From: Pseudomonas nitroreducens
Lineage (GTDB): Bacteria; Pseudomonadota; Gammaproteobacteria; Pseudomonadales; Pseudomonadaceae
DNA length: 64,000 nucleotides
NCBI RefSeq assembly: GCF_014204515.1
Contig: NZ_JACHLI010000011.1
Coordinates: 138,793-202,792, forward strand
Reading direction: 5' to 3'
Shown: positions 34,777 to 45,672 of the stretch, piece after piece
Numbering within the stretch: the stretch's first letter is position 1
Layout of the letters: every line of letters starts with the position of its first letter
Notes under the pieces: generated by a model
What the model saw: the letters and a program-made list of their open reading frames with translations, nothing else
Database searches by the model: none
What the model was told of the DNA's origin: nothing
Made by a program: the position numbers and the translations under genes

Positions 34777-37191
34777 ATGCCCAACAAGAATCGGAAAGCA
34801 CGCCCCACTCCGGCCGCCACTGCGGCTCCCGAGCGCGTTCGGCCGCGGCGGACCTGGCTGGCCGTGCTGGTCGGAGCGCTGTTGCTGGCGACCCTGGGCG
34901 CGTGGATCTGGGTGGAGCAGGACAGCGGCGCGAAGCTGCCGGCGGGGCATCCTCCGATTGCCGAGGGAAAAGCTGCTGCAGCCGCGCAGACGCCCACCGC
35001 CAGCGCTCCCGTGCTGGTCGACGAACAACAGTGCCAGGGCTGCCATCAGGCGCAGACCAAGGATTGGCAGGGCTCGCACCACCAGCAGGCGATGAAGCCG
35101 GCCAGCGAAGGCCATGTGCTGGGCGACTTCGACAACGTCACCTTCAAGGGCGACACCGAGACCACCCGCTTCTTCCGCAAGGACGGCGAGTACTGGGTCA
35201 ACACCCCCGGCGCCGACGGCAAGCCGGCCGACTTCAAGGTCGCCTACACCTTCGGTTTCGAGCCATTGCAGCAATATCTCATCGACTATCCAGACAAGAC
35301 AGGTGGCCCAGGCGGCCGCCTGCAGGCCCTCGGCGTCGCCTGGGATAGCCGCAAGCACCGGTGGTTCCAGCTGATGCCCGGCCAGCGCATCGACTTCAAG
35401 GACGAGCTGCACTGGACCCGCCCCGCGCAGAACGCCAACTTCATGTGCATCGAGTGCCACACCACCGGTTTCAAGCGCAATTACGATGCGCAGACGGACA
35501 GCTTCGCCAGCCACTGGAACAGCCTGGGCGTCGGCTGCCAGGCCTGCCACGGGCCGGCGTCCAGACACCTGGAATGGGCGCAGAAGCCTGACCGCAGCCA
35601 GGACAAGGGCTTCGAAGTGCCCCTGCAGAACGCCAGCCAGGCCACCATCGTCGAAACCTGCGCGCGCTGCCATGCGCGCCGCGCACCGCTGGCCGACGGC
35701 TTCCAGAACGACCACCGTTTCATGGACGACTACCTGCCCAGCACCCTGACCCGCGAGCTCTACGAGATCGACGGCAAGATCAAGGACGAAGTCTTCGAAT
35801 GGGGCTCCTTCACCCAGAGCAGGATGTTCGCCAAGGGCGTGCAGTGCACCGACTGCCACAACCCCCACAGCGGCGAACTGAAGGCGCCGGGCAACGGCGT
35901 CTGCCTGCAGTGCCACAACACCGCCGGCAAGGCGGTGCGCCCGCAGATCGACGGCAAGGGCCTGCAGGCGAAGAACTACGACTCGCCCGAGCACACCCAT
36001 CACCAACCCGGCACACCCGGCGCGCAGTGCACCTCGTGCCACATGCCGGGGCGCTACTACATGGTCAACGACTACCGCCACGACCACGGCTTCACCCTGC
36101 CCAACCCGCAGCACGCCCGCCGCATCGGCGCGCCCGATGCCTGCCAGGCCTGCCACCGCGACATGCCGGCCAAGCAACTGGGCTCGACGTTCCGCGACTG
36201 GTTCGCCAACGAGCTGCCGGCCAGGGCCAACGCCTCCAGCAACCCGGCGCCACGCTATGACGACACCCTGTCGAAGGCGCGCAACGGCCAGCCCGGCGCC
36301 TCCCGCGCGCTGCACCTGCTGCTGGCGACCCCGGACCTGCCGGCGATCCGCCGGGCCACGCTGCTCGCCGAACTGCCCAGCTACCCCAGCCCGCGCTCGC
36401 TGGAACTGGTCGCCCTGGGCCTGAGGGACAGCGACCCACTGGTGCGCAATACCGCCGTCGAGGCGCTGGCGCCGCTGGCCGCTCCCGCGCAGCAACTGGC
36501 GTTGCTGCTGCCGTTGCTGGACGACCCGATCCGCGCCGTACGCATCGCCGCTGCCTGGCAGCTGGCGCAGTTGCCGCCGCCTGTGCGCGCTGGCATTGCC
36601 GGTCCCTTGCAGAGGGGGCTGGCGGAGTACGAGCAGGTCCAGCACGACCTTGCCGAGCGCGCCGAAGCCAACCTCAACCTCGCCCAGCTCTACCAGCTGA
36701 CAGGCCGCGACGAGCAGGTGGAGCCCGCTCTGCGCGATGCGATCCAGCGCAACCCCGACTTCCTGCCGGCCAAGGTCACGCTGATCCAGTGGCTGGAGGC
36801 CAACGACCGGACCGGCGAAGCGCGCCAACTGCTGGACGAGAGCCTGCGCCTGCATGCCGGCTCCGGCCTGCTGCACCACGTCAACGGCCTCGCCCTGGTC
36901 CGCGCGGGCCAGCGACCGCAAGCGCTCAGGGAGCTACGCGAGGCCGTGCGCCTGAGCCCGGACGACGACCAGTTCCGCTACGTCCTGGCCATCGCCCTGC
37001 ACGACAGCGGCGACAGCGACGGCGCCTGCCACGAGCTCGAACAGCTGTTGCAGCGCCACCCGGCCAATCGCGCGGCGCGCCTGGCGCTGCTCGACTACCT
37101 GCGGGAAACCGGGCAGTTCCAGAAGGTCCAGCAGCTCACCGCGGAGCTGGAGCAGCAGAACCCGGACGACCCGGCGCTCAAGCGTGAGTGA
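34777..37191 (+). CDS. Octaheme cytochrome c with HEAT-like and TPR repeats
   Basis: The 804-residue protein is anchored by one N-terminal membrane segment (about residues 25-46). Eight CxxCH haem sites follow, at C86, C224, C254, C295, C357, C376, C418 and C456, resembling the cytochrome c554/NrfB-like fold group. Residues of about 500-620 form helical HEAT-like repeats (GLRDSDPLVRNTAVEALAPL). Residues of about 625-790 form TPR repeats. The C-terminus should bind partner proteins in the periplasm. It lies 96 bases after the triheme cytochrome gene. The electron partner is unknown. Confidence 0.9.
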   Translation: MPNKNRKARPTPAATAAPERVRPRRTWLAVLVGALLLATLGAWIWVEQDSGAKLPAGHPPIAEGKAAAAAQTPTASAPVLVDEQQCQGCHQAQTKDWQGSHHQQAMKPASEGHVLGDFDNVTFKGDTETTRFFRKDGEYWVNTPGADGKPADFKVAYTFGFEPLQQYLIDYPDKTGGPGGRLQALGVAWDSRKHRWFQLMPGQRIDFKDELHWTRPAQNANFMCIECHTTGFKRNYDAQTDSFASHWNSLGVGCQACHGPASRHLEWAQKPDRSQDKGFEVPLQNASQATIVETCARCHARRAPLADGFQNDHRFMDDYLPSTLTRELYEIDGKIKDEVFEWGSFTQSRMFAKGVQCTDCHNPHSGELKAPGNGVCLQCHNTAGKAVRPQIDGKGLQAKNYDSPEHTHHQPGTPGAQCTSCHMPGRYYMVNDYRHDHGFTLPNPQHARRIGAPDACQACHRDMPAKQLGSTFRDWFANELPARANASSNPAPRYDDTLSKARNGQPGASRALHLLLATPDLPAIRRATLLAELPSYPSPRSLELVALGLRDSDPLVRNTAVEALAPLAAPAQQLALLLPLLDDPIRAVRIAAAWQLAQLPPPVRAGIAGPLQRGLAEYEQVQHDLAERAEANLNLAQLYQLTGRDEQVEPALRDAIQRNPDFLPAKVTLIQWLEANDRTGEARQLLDESLRLHAGSGLLHHVNGLALVRAGQRPQALRELREAVRLSPDDDQFRYVLAIALHDSGDSDGACHELEQLLQRHPANRAARLALLDYLRETGQFQKVQQLTAELEQQNPDDPALKRE

Positions 37192-37265
37192 AATTTCCGA
37201 CAGCAGGCGGGAACCGCCGCCTGCCAGGAGGTTCTGAAGGGCGCGCAATCACTCAAGGAACCATC

Positions 37266-37583
37266 ATGCGTCGTCGTTTCGCCCCCGCCGTCATCGCCCT
37301 CACCCTGCTCCCCCTCGCCTCGGCCATGGCCGAAGACCGCAGCTTCTGGCGCGGCGTCCTGACCTCCGGCGCCACCACCGCGTCGAGCTACATGACCAGC
37401 CGCGACGACCACAAGCTGGTCGGCCCGGCCCAGGACGATGCCGCCAGCTTCATCGCCAGCGACGGCGCCATCCGCGGCCCCTACCTGGAAGCCGCACTGC
37501 GGCAGATGCGCAGCGCCGACCCGGCCCTGGCGCAGGCCAGCGACGCCCAGCTGGCCTCGGCCATCCTCGCCGAGCAGCGCTGA
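37266..37583 (+). CDS. DUF2388 protein (copy 1)
   Basis: The 105-residue protein has a signal peptide (residues 1-22, ending SAMA). The mature part is DUF2388, found mainly in Pseudomonas: SFWRGVLTSGATTASSYMT, DDAASFIASDGAIRGPYLEA and a DAQLASAIL end. No function has been described that I know of. The start ATG 37266 is preceded by AAGGAACC; the frame is open from 37188. A paralogue follows at 37695 with the same blocks. Confidence 0.85.
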   Translation: MRRRFAPAVIALTLLPLASAMAEDRSFWRGVLTSGATTASSYMTSRDDHKLVGPAQDDAASFIASDGAIRGPYLEAALRQMRSADPALAQASDAQLASAILAEQR

Positions 37584-37694
37584 CCCACCGCGGCGTGCGC
37601 GACGACCGTTCGCGCACCCCGCCGCTGGAAAGTTGGAACTCCCGCCAGCCGCTGCGCCTCTCACCTGTACACGGACCCTGCGGAGGTGTACCCG

Positions 37695-38018
37695 ATGCGT
37701 ACCGCGAAACTGGCCACTGCCTTTGCCCTGATCGCCCTGCCCGTCGCTTCGGCCATGGCCGACGGCTTCTGGCGCGACATCATCTCGTCCGGCGCCACCA
37801 CCGCGTCGACCTACCTGACCTTCAAGCACGACAAGCTGATCGTCGCCGCCCAGGACGACGCCAGCGCCTTCGTCGCCAGCGATGGCGCGATCCGCGGTCC
37901 GTATCTGGAAGCCGCACTCACCCGCCTGCGCAGCGACGACGCCGCGCTGCAGGACCGCAGCGACATGGAACTGGCCAACGCCATCCTCGTGCGCCGCGAT
38001 GACGCATCCGCCCAGTGA
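37695..38018 (+). CDS. DUF2388 protein (copy 2)
   Basis: The 107-residue protein has a signal peptide ending SAMA and the same core as the gene before it (GFWRDIISSGATTASTYLT, DASAFVASDGAIRGPYLEA). The pair is a tandem duplication. GGAGGT at 37682 sets the start at ATG 37695; a GTG three codons earlier lies inside that ribosome binding site. The 111-base gap between the two copies holds a GTGCGCGA/TCGCGCAC hairpin. Function is unknown. Confidence 0.85.
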   Translation: MRTAKLATAFALIALPVASAMADGFWRDIISSGATTASTYLTFKHDKLIVAAQDDASAFVASDGAIRGPYLEAALTRLRSDDAALQDRSDMELANAILVRRDDASAQ

Positions 38019-38084
38019 CACCCAGCGCCGCGGTCCGTGGCGCTCGTCACGGACCGCGCCGGCCGGTCGCGGCTGTGCTCTACT

Positions 38085-38111
38085 GACACTCCCTGTCCGA
38101 CACGGAGTGTC
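38085..38111 (+). promoter_or_regulatory. Hairpin covering the ribosome binding site of the next gene
   Basis: GACACTCC (38085-38092) pairs perfectly with GGAGTGTC (38104-38111) around an 11-base loop. The right arm contains the GGAG ribosome binding site of the gene starting at 38114, so the folded form would block translation. Confidence 0.5.
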
Positions 38112-38113
38112 CC

Positions 38114-38335
38114 ATGAACGATCCCATCCAGCCGCTGAAGATCACCCTGATCCTGCTGATCGTCAGTGAAGGCTTCTGGCTGCTCAACCGCCTGCTCGGC
38201 GTCATCGGCCTGGACATCTACTCGCTCCTGCCGTCGGCCATCTACAACCTGCTGGGCATGCTCAGCAACGTGCTGATGATCCTGCTGTTCGTGTTCCTGA
38301 TCCGGCTGATCGGGCGGTTGCAACTCAAGCCCTGA
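38114..38335 (+). CDS. Small two-helix membrane protein
   Basis: The 73-residue protein has two hydrophobic segments (about residues 10-30 and 43-66: ITLILLIVSEGFWLLNRLLG and LLGMLSNVLMILLFVFLIRL) joined by a short loop. It ends RLQLKP. It is a real gene by start, ribosome binding site and codon use, but no family is recognised. It follows the DUF2388 pair and precedes the REP-rich gap. Confidence 0.7.
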   Translation: MNDPIQPLKITLILLIVSEGFWLLNRLLGVIGLDIYSLLPSAIYNLLGMLSNVLMILLFVFLIRLIGRLQLKP

Positions 38336-38558
38336 CGCACCTCAGCGGGGCGGAACCGATCGCGGACGGAGTCCGCTCCTGCGACACCGGGAAAACCCAC
38401 GTCAGCCTGTAGGAGCGAGCTTGCTCGCGAACCCGCCCAACGCCGGAGCGGCCTGGATATCCGTTCGCGAGCAAGCTCGCTCCTACGAAAAGCCCATTAA
38501 CAAGCCGCCCGAGGGCGGTTTGTTCGTACAGAGCACTTTCACATCAGCGCATGTCACC
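38332..38558. repeat. Duplicated intergenic unit, copy 1 (REP pair plus decayed terminator)
   Basis: This unit contains GCGGACGGAGTCCGCTCCTG (38362), an inverted REP pair (38409-38486) and a weak hairpin AAGCCGCCCGAGGGCGGTTT (38502-38521), ending CACTTTCACATCAGCGC. The same order and almost the same sequence recur at 38650-38901. In this copy the hairpin stem flanks have lost their A- and T-runs. Confidence 0.85.
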
Positions 38559-38569
38559 ACTTCAGCCTG

Positions 38570-38646
38570 GTAGGGCGAATAACGCGTCAGCGTTATCCGC
38601 CGAAAAGGCCAACGGCGGATAACCCGTTCCGAGTTATCTGCCCTAC
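38570..38646. repeat. Dispersed intergenic repeat, copy 2 (GTAGGGCG...GCCCTAC)
   Basis: This is the second copy of the element at 988-1063; it starts GTAGGGCGAATAACGC and ends CTGCCCTAC. It lies between the two halves of the duplicated REP unit. Confidence 0.8.
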
Positions 38647-38649
38647 GCC

Positions 38650-38901
38650 CTGACGCTCTTCAGCGGATCGGGGTCGATCGCGGACGGAGTCCGCTCCTAC
38701 GACACCGGGAAAACCCATGTCAGCCTGTAGGAGCGAGCTTGCTCGCGAACCCGCCCAACGCCGGAGCGGCCTGGATATCCGTTCGCGAGCAAGCTCGCTC
38801 CTGCGACTCTCTCCTACGACTCTCTCCTATGAAAAACCCATGAAAAAGCCGCCCGAAGGCGGCTTTTTCGTTCAGCGCACTTTCACATCAGCGCCTGTCA
38901 C
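38650..38901. repeat. Duplicated intergenic unit, copy 2 (REP pair plus active terminator)
   Basis: This copy matches 38332-38558 in order: GCGGACGGAGTCCGCTCCTA (38680), an inverted REP pair (38727-38804), a hairpin, then CACTTTCACATCAGCGC. It has about 25 extra bases with a repeated CGACTCTCTCCTA motif near 38802-38829. With copy 1 and the element at 38570 it fills the 579-bp gap 38336-38914. Confidence 0.85.
38842..38870. terminator. Terminator of the gcv operon
   Basis: GAAAAAGCCGCC and GGCGGCTTTTTC form a perfect stem with a four- to five-base loop, with A- and T-runs on both sides. It lies 45 bases after the gcvP stop on the minus strand and also stops transcripts from the left. Confidence 0.95.
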
Positions 38902-38914
38902 TCCAGCACACTGC

Positions 38915-41791
<2,877 letters not shown>

Positions 41792-41830
41792 GGCCACGGT
41801 CTCGAAAAGTCGGTCCGTAATCGGTCCGTA

Positions 41831-41863
41831 AAAAAGAACAGGCCCCGACGAGTCGAGGCCTGT
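41831..41863 (-). terminator. Terminator/attenuator between gcvH and gcvP
   Basis: On the minus strand ACAGGCC pairs with GGCCTGT with further inner pairs (CTCGACTCGTCGGG), followed by TCTTTTTT. It is a typical intrinsic terminator placed inside the operon and would lower gcvP relative to gcvTH unless gcvP has its own promoter. Confidence 0.8.
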
Positions 41864-41878
41864 GTTTACAGCAGTGTC

Positions 41879-42268
41879 TTACGCGTCAGCGTCGCTGGCC
41901 GCGCGGTAGCCGGCGGCGTCGAGCAGTTTGTCCAGCTCCGCCGGGTTGCTCGGCTTGAGCTTGAAGAACCAGGAGCCGTACGGGTCGTTGTTGACTTCCT
42001 CGGGGGTGTCGGCCAGCACCTCGTTGACGGCGATGACTTCACCGCCCACCGGCGCGTAGATGTCCGAGGCGGCCTTCACCGACTCGACGACACCGGCTTC
42101 CTGGCCGGCGGCGAGGGTCTTGCCCACTTCCGGCAGTTCGACGAAGACCACGTCGCCCAGGGCTTCCTGGGCATGGTCGGAGATGCCCACGGTCACAGTG
42201 CCGTCGGCTTCCAGGCGCGCCCACTCGTGGCTGGCGGCGTAACGCAGGTCGGCGGGGATATTGCTCAT
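41879..42268 (-). CDS. gcvH: Glycine cleavage system H protein
   Basis: GcvH is the lipoylated carrier of the glycine cleavage system. The 129-residue protein has the lipoyl-lysine Lys65 in VVESVKAASDIYAPV. The family end WFFKLKPSNPAELDKLL is intact. ATG 42268 follows GAGGAAAA; the frame is open to 42319 without homology. It follows gcvT by 66 bases. Confidence 0.98.
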   Translation of the reverse strand: MSNIPADLRYAASHEWARLEADGTVTVGISDHAQEALGDVVFVELPEVGKTLAAGQEAGVVESVKAASDIYAPVGGEVIAVNEVLADTPEEVNNDPYGSWFFKLKPSNPAELDKLLDAAGYRAASDADA

Positions 42269-42334
42269 CTTGTTTTTCCTCGGGGACTGGGCGACGGGCG
42301 GCGGTACCGCCCCATACAAGTTAGATCATGCAAT

Positions 42335-43417
42335 TTAGATCAGGGCTTTGCCATGACGCACGAAATTCGGCTGAACGACGCGAACCGGGTACCACTTGCC
42401 ACGGATCTCCACTTCGGCGCGGTCGCCGGTGGCGGCCGGCACACGGGCCAGGGCGATGGACTTGCCCAGCGTCGGGGAGAAGCTGCCGCTGGTGATCTCG
42501 CCTTCGCCGACGCCGGCAACGCGGACCACCTGGTGCGCGCGCAGCACGCCGCGCTCTTCCAGCACCAGGCCGACCAGCTTGGGCGCATCACCGGCGGCTT
42601 TCTGCGCCTCCAGCGCCTGGCGGCCGATGAAGTCGCGGCCTTCGGGTTCCCAGGCGATGGTCCAGCCCATGTTGGCGGCCAGCGGGGTGACGTCCTCGTC
42701 CATGTCCTGGCCGTAGAGGTTCATCCCGGCTTCCAGGCGCAGGGTATCGCGCGCGCCCAGGCCTGCCGGGGAAATGCCGGCGCCGACCAGGTCGTTGAGG
42801 AAGCCCGGCGCCTCGACGGCCGGCAGCATGATTTCCAGGCCGTCTTCGCCGGTGTAGCCGGTGCGGGCGATGAACCAGTCACCGTCGGCCTTGCCCTGGA
42901 AGGGCTTGAGCTCGCGGATCAGCGCGGCGCGCGAGGGAGTGACCAGTTCGGCGGTCTTCTCGCGGGCGTTCGGGCCCTGCACGGCGAGCATCGCCAGGTC
43001 GGGGCGCTCGGTCAGGGTGACGTCGAAGCCTTCGGTGTGGGCCTGCATCCAGGCCATGTCCTTGTCGCGGGTGGAGGCGTTGACCACCACGCGATAACCG
43101 TACACGCCGAGATAGACGATCAGGTCGTCGACCACCCCGCCGCGCTCGTTGAGCATGCCGCTGTACAGCGCCTTGCCCGGAACCTGCAGTCGTTCGACAT
43201 CGTTGGCCAGGAGTCGCTGCAGGTATTCCTTGGCCTGCGGACCGGTGACGTCGACCACGGTCATGTGGGAGACGTCGAACACGCCGCAATCGCGACGTAC
43301 CTGGTGGTGCTCTTCGACTTGCGAACCGTAGTGCAACGGCATGTCCCAACCGCCGAAATCGACGATCTTGGCGCCGAGGGCGACGTGCAAATCATAGAGC
43401 GGCGTGCGCTGTCCCAT
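42335..43417 (-). CDS. gcvT: Aminomethyltransferase (glycine cleavage T protein)
   Basis: GcvT moves the methylene group from the H protein to tetrahydrofolate and frees ammonia. The 360-residue protein has the folate-binding blocks VDFGGWDMPLHYGSQVEEH at about residues 19-37, FDVSHMTVVDV and ARTGYTGEDGLEIMLP. The start ATG 43417 has an ideal GGAGAA site. It is first in gcvTHP and follows the iron ABC permease gene on the same strand across 112 bases. No glycine riboswitch could be recognised in that gap. Confidence 0.97.
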   Translation of the reverse strand: MGQRTPLYDLHVALGAKIVDFGGWDMPLHYGSQVEEHHQVRRDCGVFDVSHMTVVDVTGPQAKEYLQRLLANDVERLQVPGKALYSGMLNERGGVVDDLIVYLGVYGYRVVVNASTRDKDMAWMQAHTEGFDVTLTERPDLAMLAVQGPNAREKTAELVTPSRAALIRELKPFQGKADGDWFIARTGYTGEDGLEIMLPAVEAPGFLNDLVGAGISPAGLGARDTLRLEAGMNLYGQDMDEDVTPLAANMGWTIAWEPEGRDFIGRQALEAQKAAGDAPKLVGLVLEERGVLRAHQVVRVAGVGEGEITSGSFSPTLGKSIALARVPAATGDRAEVEIRGKWYPVRVVQPNFVRHGKALI

Positions 43418-43529
43418 GGGTGTTCTCCTTCCGGGCGAGGCGGGTGCGGAGCGCGAGTACGGCCCGCACGAAACGCGCGCATTGTAGTCGCATGGCCGGC
43501 CTCTGGACAGCTTGTCCGACGGCCGATTC

Positions 43530-45170
43530 TCAGGGCCGCGAAGAACCGCTCTGGCGCGCGGAGCGACGGATCAGGCCGATCACCGGGAACAGGCCTACCA
43601 GCACCAGTGTCAGGGCCGGCAGCGCGGCGCGCGCCCACTCCCCTTCGCTGGTCATCTCGAACACGCGCACGGCCAGGGTGTCCCAGCCGAACGGGCGCAT
43701 CAGCAGGGTCGCCGGCATCTCCTTGAGCACGTCGACGAACACCAGCAGCGCGGCACTCAGCGCCCCCGGCACCAGCAGCGGCAGGTAGACGCGGAAGAAC
43801 AGGCCGGCGCCGCCGACACCCAGGCTGCGGGAAGCTTCCGGCAGCGACGGGCGAATCCGCGCCAGCGCACCTTCCAGCGGGTGGTAGGCCACCGCCATGA
43901 AACGGATCAGGTAGGCCACCAGCAACGCCCCGAGGCTGCCCAGCAGCAGCGGCTTGCCGGCGCCGCCCAGGGCGCTGGACAGCGGGATCACCGCATGGTT
44001 GTCCAGCCAGCTGAAGGCCAGCATGATCGCCACCGCCAGGACCGAGCCGGGCAGCGCGTAGCCCAGGTTGGATATGCCCACCGCCGAACGCACCGCCGGC
44101 GTCGGCGACAGACGCCGGGCAAAGGCCAGCAGCAGCGCCACGGCGACCGTCAGCAACGCGGCGAAGCCGCCCAGGTAGAGGCTGTGCAGGATCAGCCCCC
44201 AGTAGCGCTCATCCAGATCGAAGCGGCCCTTCTGCCAGACCCACACCAGCAGTTGCAGCACCGGGATGACGAAGGCGCAGGCGAACACCAGCAGGCACCA
44301 GGCGCTGGCGGCGAAGGCCTTCCAGCCGTGCAGCCGGTACAGCGCGGCGCCGCGCGGGCGCTCGTTGGGCACGCCGCTGCGGCCACGGCTGTAGCGCTCG
44401 CCCAGCAGCACCAGCATGACGAACAGCAGCAGCAGGCTGGCCAGCTGGGTGGCGCTGGAGAGGCTGTAGAAGCCGTACCAGGTCTTGTAGACGGCGGTGG
44501 TGAAGGTATCGAAGTTGAACACCGAGACTGTGCCGAAATCCGCCAGGGTCTCCATGATCGCCAAGGCCAGCCCGGCCCCGATGGCCGGCCGCGCCATGGG
44601 CAGGGCGACGCGCCAGAAAGCGGCCAGCGGCGACAGCCCGAGTACCCGCGCCGCCTCGGTCAGTCCACGCCCCTGGGCGAGGAACGCGGTGCGCGCGAGC
44701 AGATAGGCGTAGGGGTAGAAGACCAGCACAAGCACCGTGATCACGCCGCCGGTGGAGCGCACGCGGGGCAGCCGCAGACCGCTGCCGAACCATTCGCGTA
44801 ACAGCGTCTGCACCGGCCCGGAGAAATCCAGCAGGCCGACGAAGACGAACGCCAGCACGTAGGCCGGTACCGCGAAGGGCAACATCAATGCCCAGTCCAG
44901 CCAGCGCCGGCCGGGGAATTCGCAGAGGCTGGTGAGCCAGGCGAGGCTGACACCCAGCACGGTCACCCCGACGCCGACGCCCGCCACCAGCACCAGGGTA
45001 TTGCCCAGCAGACGCGCCATCTGGGTTTCCCACAGGTGCGACCAGATTTCCCGGTCGATCTCCGCCCAGCTCAACAGCAGGACGCTGATAGGCAGCAGGA
45101 CCAGGGCGGCGACGGCAAAGGTGACGGAGTACCAGCGGTTGGCGAGCATGCGTGGGTGTTTCTCGGACAT
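43530..45170 (-). CDS. Iron(III) ABC transporter permease (FbpB-like)
   Basis: The 546-residue inner-membrane protein has two fused permease halves, each with about six membrane segments and an EAA-type loop (LTEAARVLGLSPLAAFWRVALP in the first half; LPEASRSLGVGGAGLFFRVYLP in the second). This is the layout of FbpB/SfuB ferric-iron permeases. The partner binding protein is at 45673; no ATP-binding gene is nearby. ATG 45170 was chosen over a TTG one codon earlier. In P. aeruginosa the pair is PA5216-PA5217 (from memory). Confidence 0.92.
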   Translation of the reverse strand: MSEKHPRMLANRWYSVTFAVAALVLLPISVLLLSWAEIDREIWSHLWETQMARLLGNTLVLVAGVGVGVTVLGVSLAWLTSLCEFPGRRWLDWALMLPFAVPAYVLAFVFVGLLDFSGPVQTLLREWFGSGLRLPRVRSTGGVITVLVLVFYPYAYLLARTAFLAQGRGLTEAARVLGLSPLAAFWRVALPMARPAIGAGLALAIMETLADFGTVSVFNFDTFTTAVYKTWYGFYSLSSATQLASLLLLFVMLVLLGERYSRGRSGVPNERPRGAALYRLHGWKAFAASAWCLLVFACAFVIPVLQLLVWVWQKGRFDLDERYWGLILHSLYLGGFAALLTVAVALLLAFARRLSPTPAVRSAVGISNLGYALPGSVLAVAIMLAFSWLDNHAVIPLSSALGGAGKPLLLGSLGALLVAYLIRFMAVAYHPLEGALARIRPSLPEASRSLGVGGAGLFFRVYLPLLVPGALSAALLVFVDVLKEMPATLLMRPFGWDTLAVRVFEMTSEGEWARAALPALTLVLVGLFPVIGLIRRSARQSGSSRP

Positions 45171-45324
45171 CAAAGGGTAATTGTGGGAAAAGCCGCCGGC
45201 CTATCTATGGAAACTTCCCTCATTGAAATCGAATCAGCCCGGATCTTCATGGCACAGGGATAAACCGCAAGCTAAAGCGGTCGAACCGTCCACTTTGCCA
45301 TTCATCCCTGCCAAGGAAAAAGCC

Positions 45325-45663
45325 ATGTTTTCCCCTCGCGCGCTCTGCGGGCTGCTGCTTCTGTCTCTGTGTGGTCCCGTGCTGGCCGACGAACCGACTC
45401 CCATGGAGTCCTGCCTGGACATGGCCATGAAGCTGCTGGCCGAGAATCCGCCACTGCAGGAACGCTGGCAGCAGACCTGGGTGGAGCCCTCGTCGATCCG
45501 CGAGGAAGCCTACACCGGCGAGGTGGACGGCAAGCCCGCGAGCAAGCGGTTGACCGCCCAGCTGCGCCGTGGCGACCAGTCCGACGGGCAGTTCATCTGC
45601 CTGCTCTCCGCGGACGGCAAGGCGCTGGCGGTGAATCACCAGGACGACGACAGCGCCCACTGA
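45325..45663 (+). CDS. Small exported protein of unknown function
   Basis: The 112-residue protein has a signal peptide (residues 1-21, ending VLA). The mature part is small and polar, with two cysteines (ESCLDM, FICLLS). ATG 45325 follows AAGGAAAA; the frame is open to 45181 without a signal. It is on the plus strand, between the two minus-strand genes of the iron transporter, and ends nine bases before the stop of the binding protein gene. No family is recognised. Confidence 0.72.
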   Translation: MFSPRALCGLLLLSLCGPVLADEPTPMESCLDMAMKLLAENPPLQERWQQTWVEPSSIREEAYTGEVDGKPASKRLTAQLRRGDQSDGQFICLLSADGKALAVNHQDDDSAH

Positions 45664-45672
45664 GGCGGCGGA

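Noticed and set aside
33133..36921. Minus-strand open frame of 1262 codons opposite the dehydrogenase and octaheme genes
   Set aside because: The opposite strand carries eleven haem motifs and clear signals. The antisense product has no recognisable domain or start site.
43418..43529. Glycine riboswitch upstream of gcvT
   Set aside because: The 112-base gap is too short for a tandem glycine aptamer plus expression platform and shows none of the conserved blocks.
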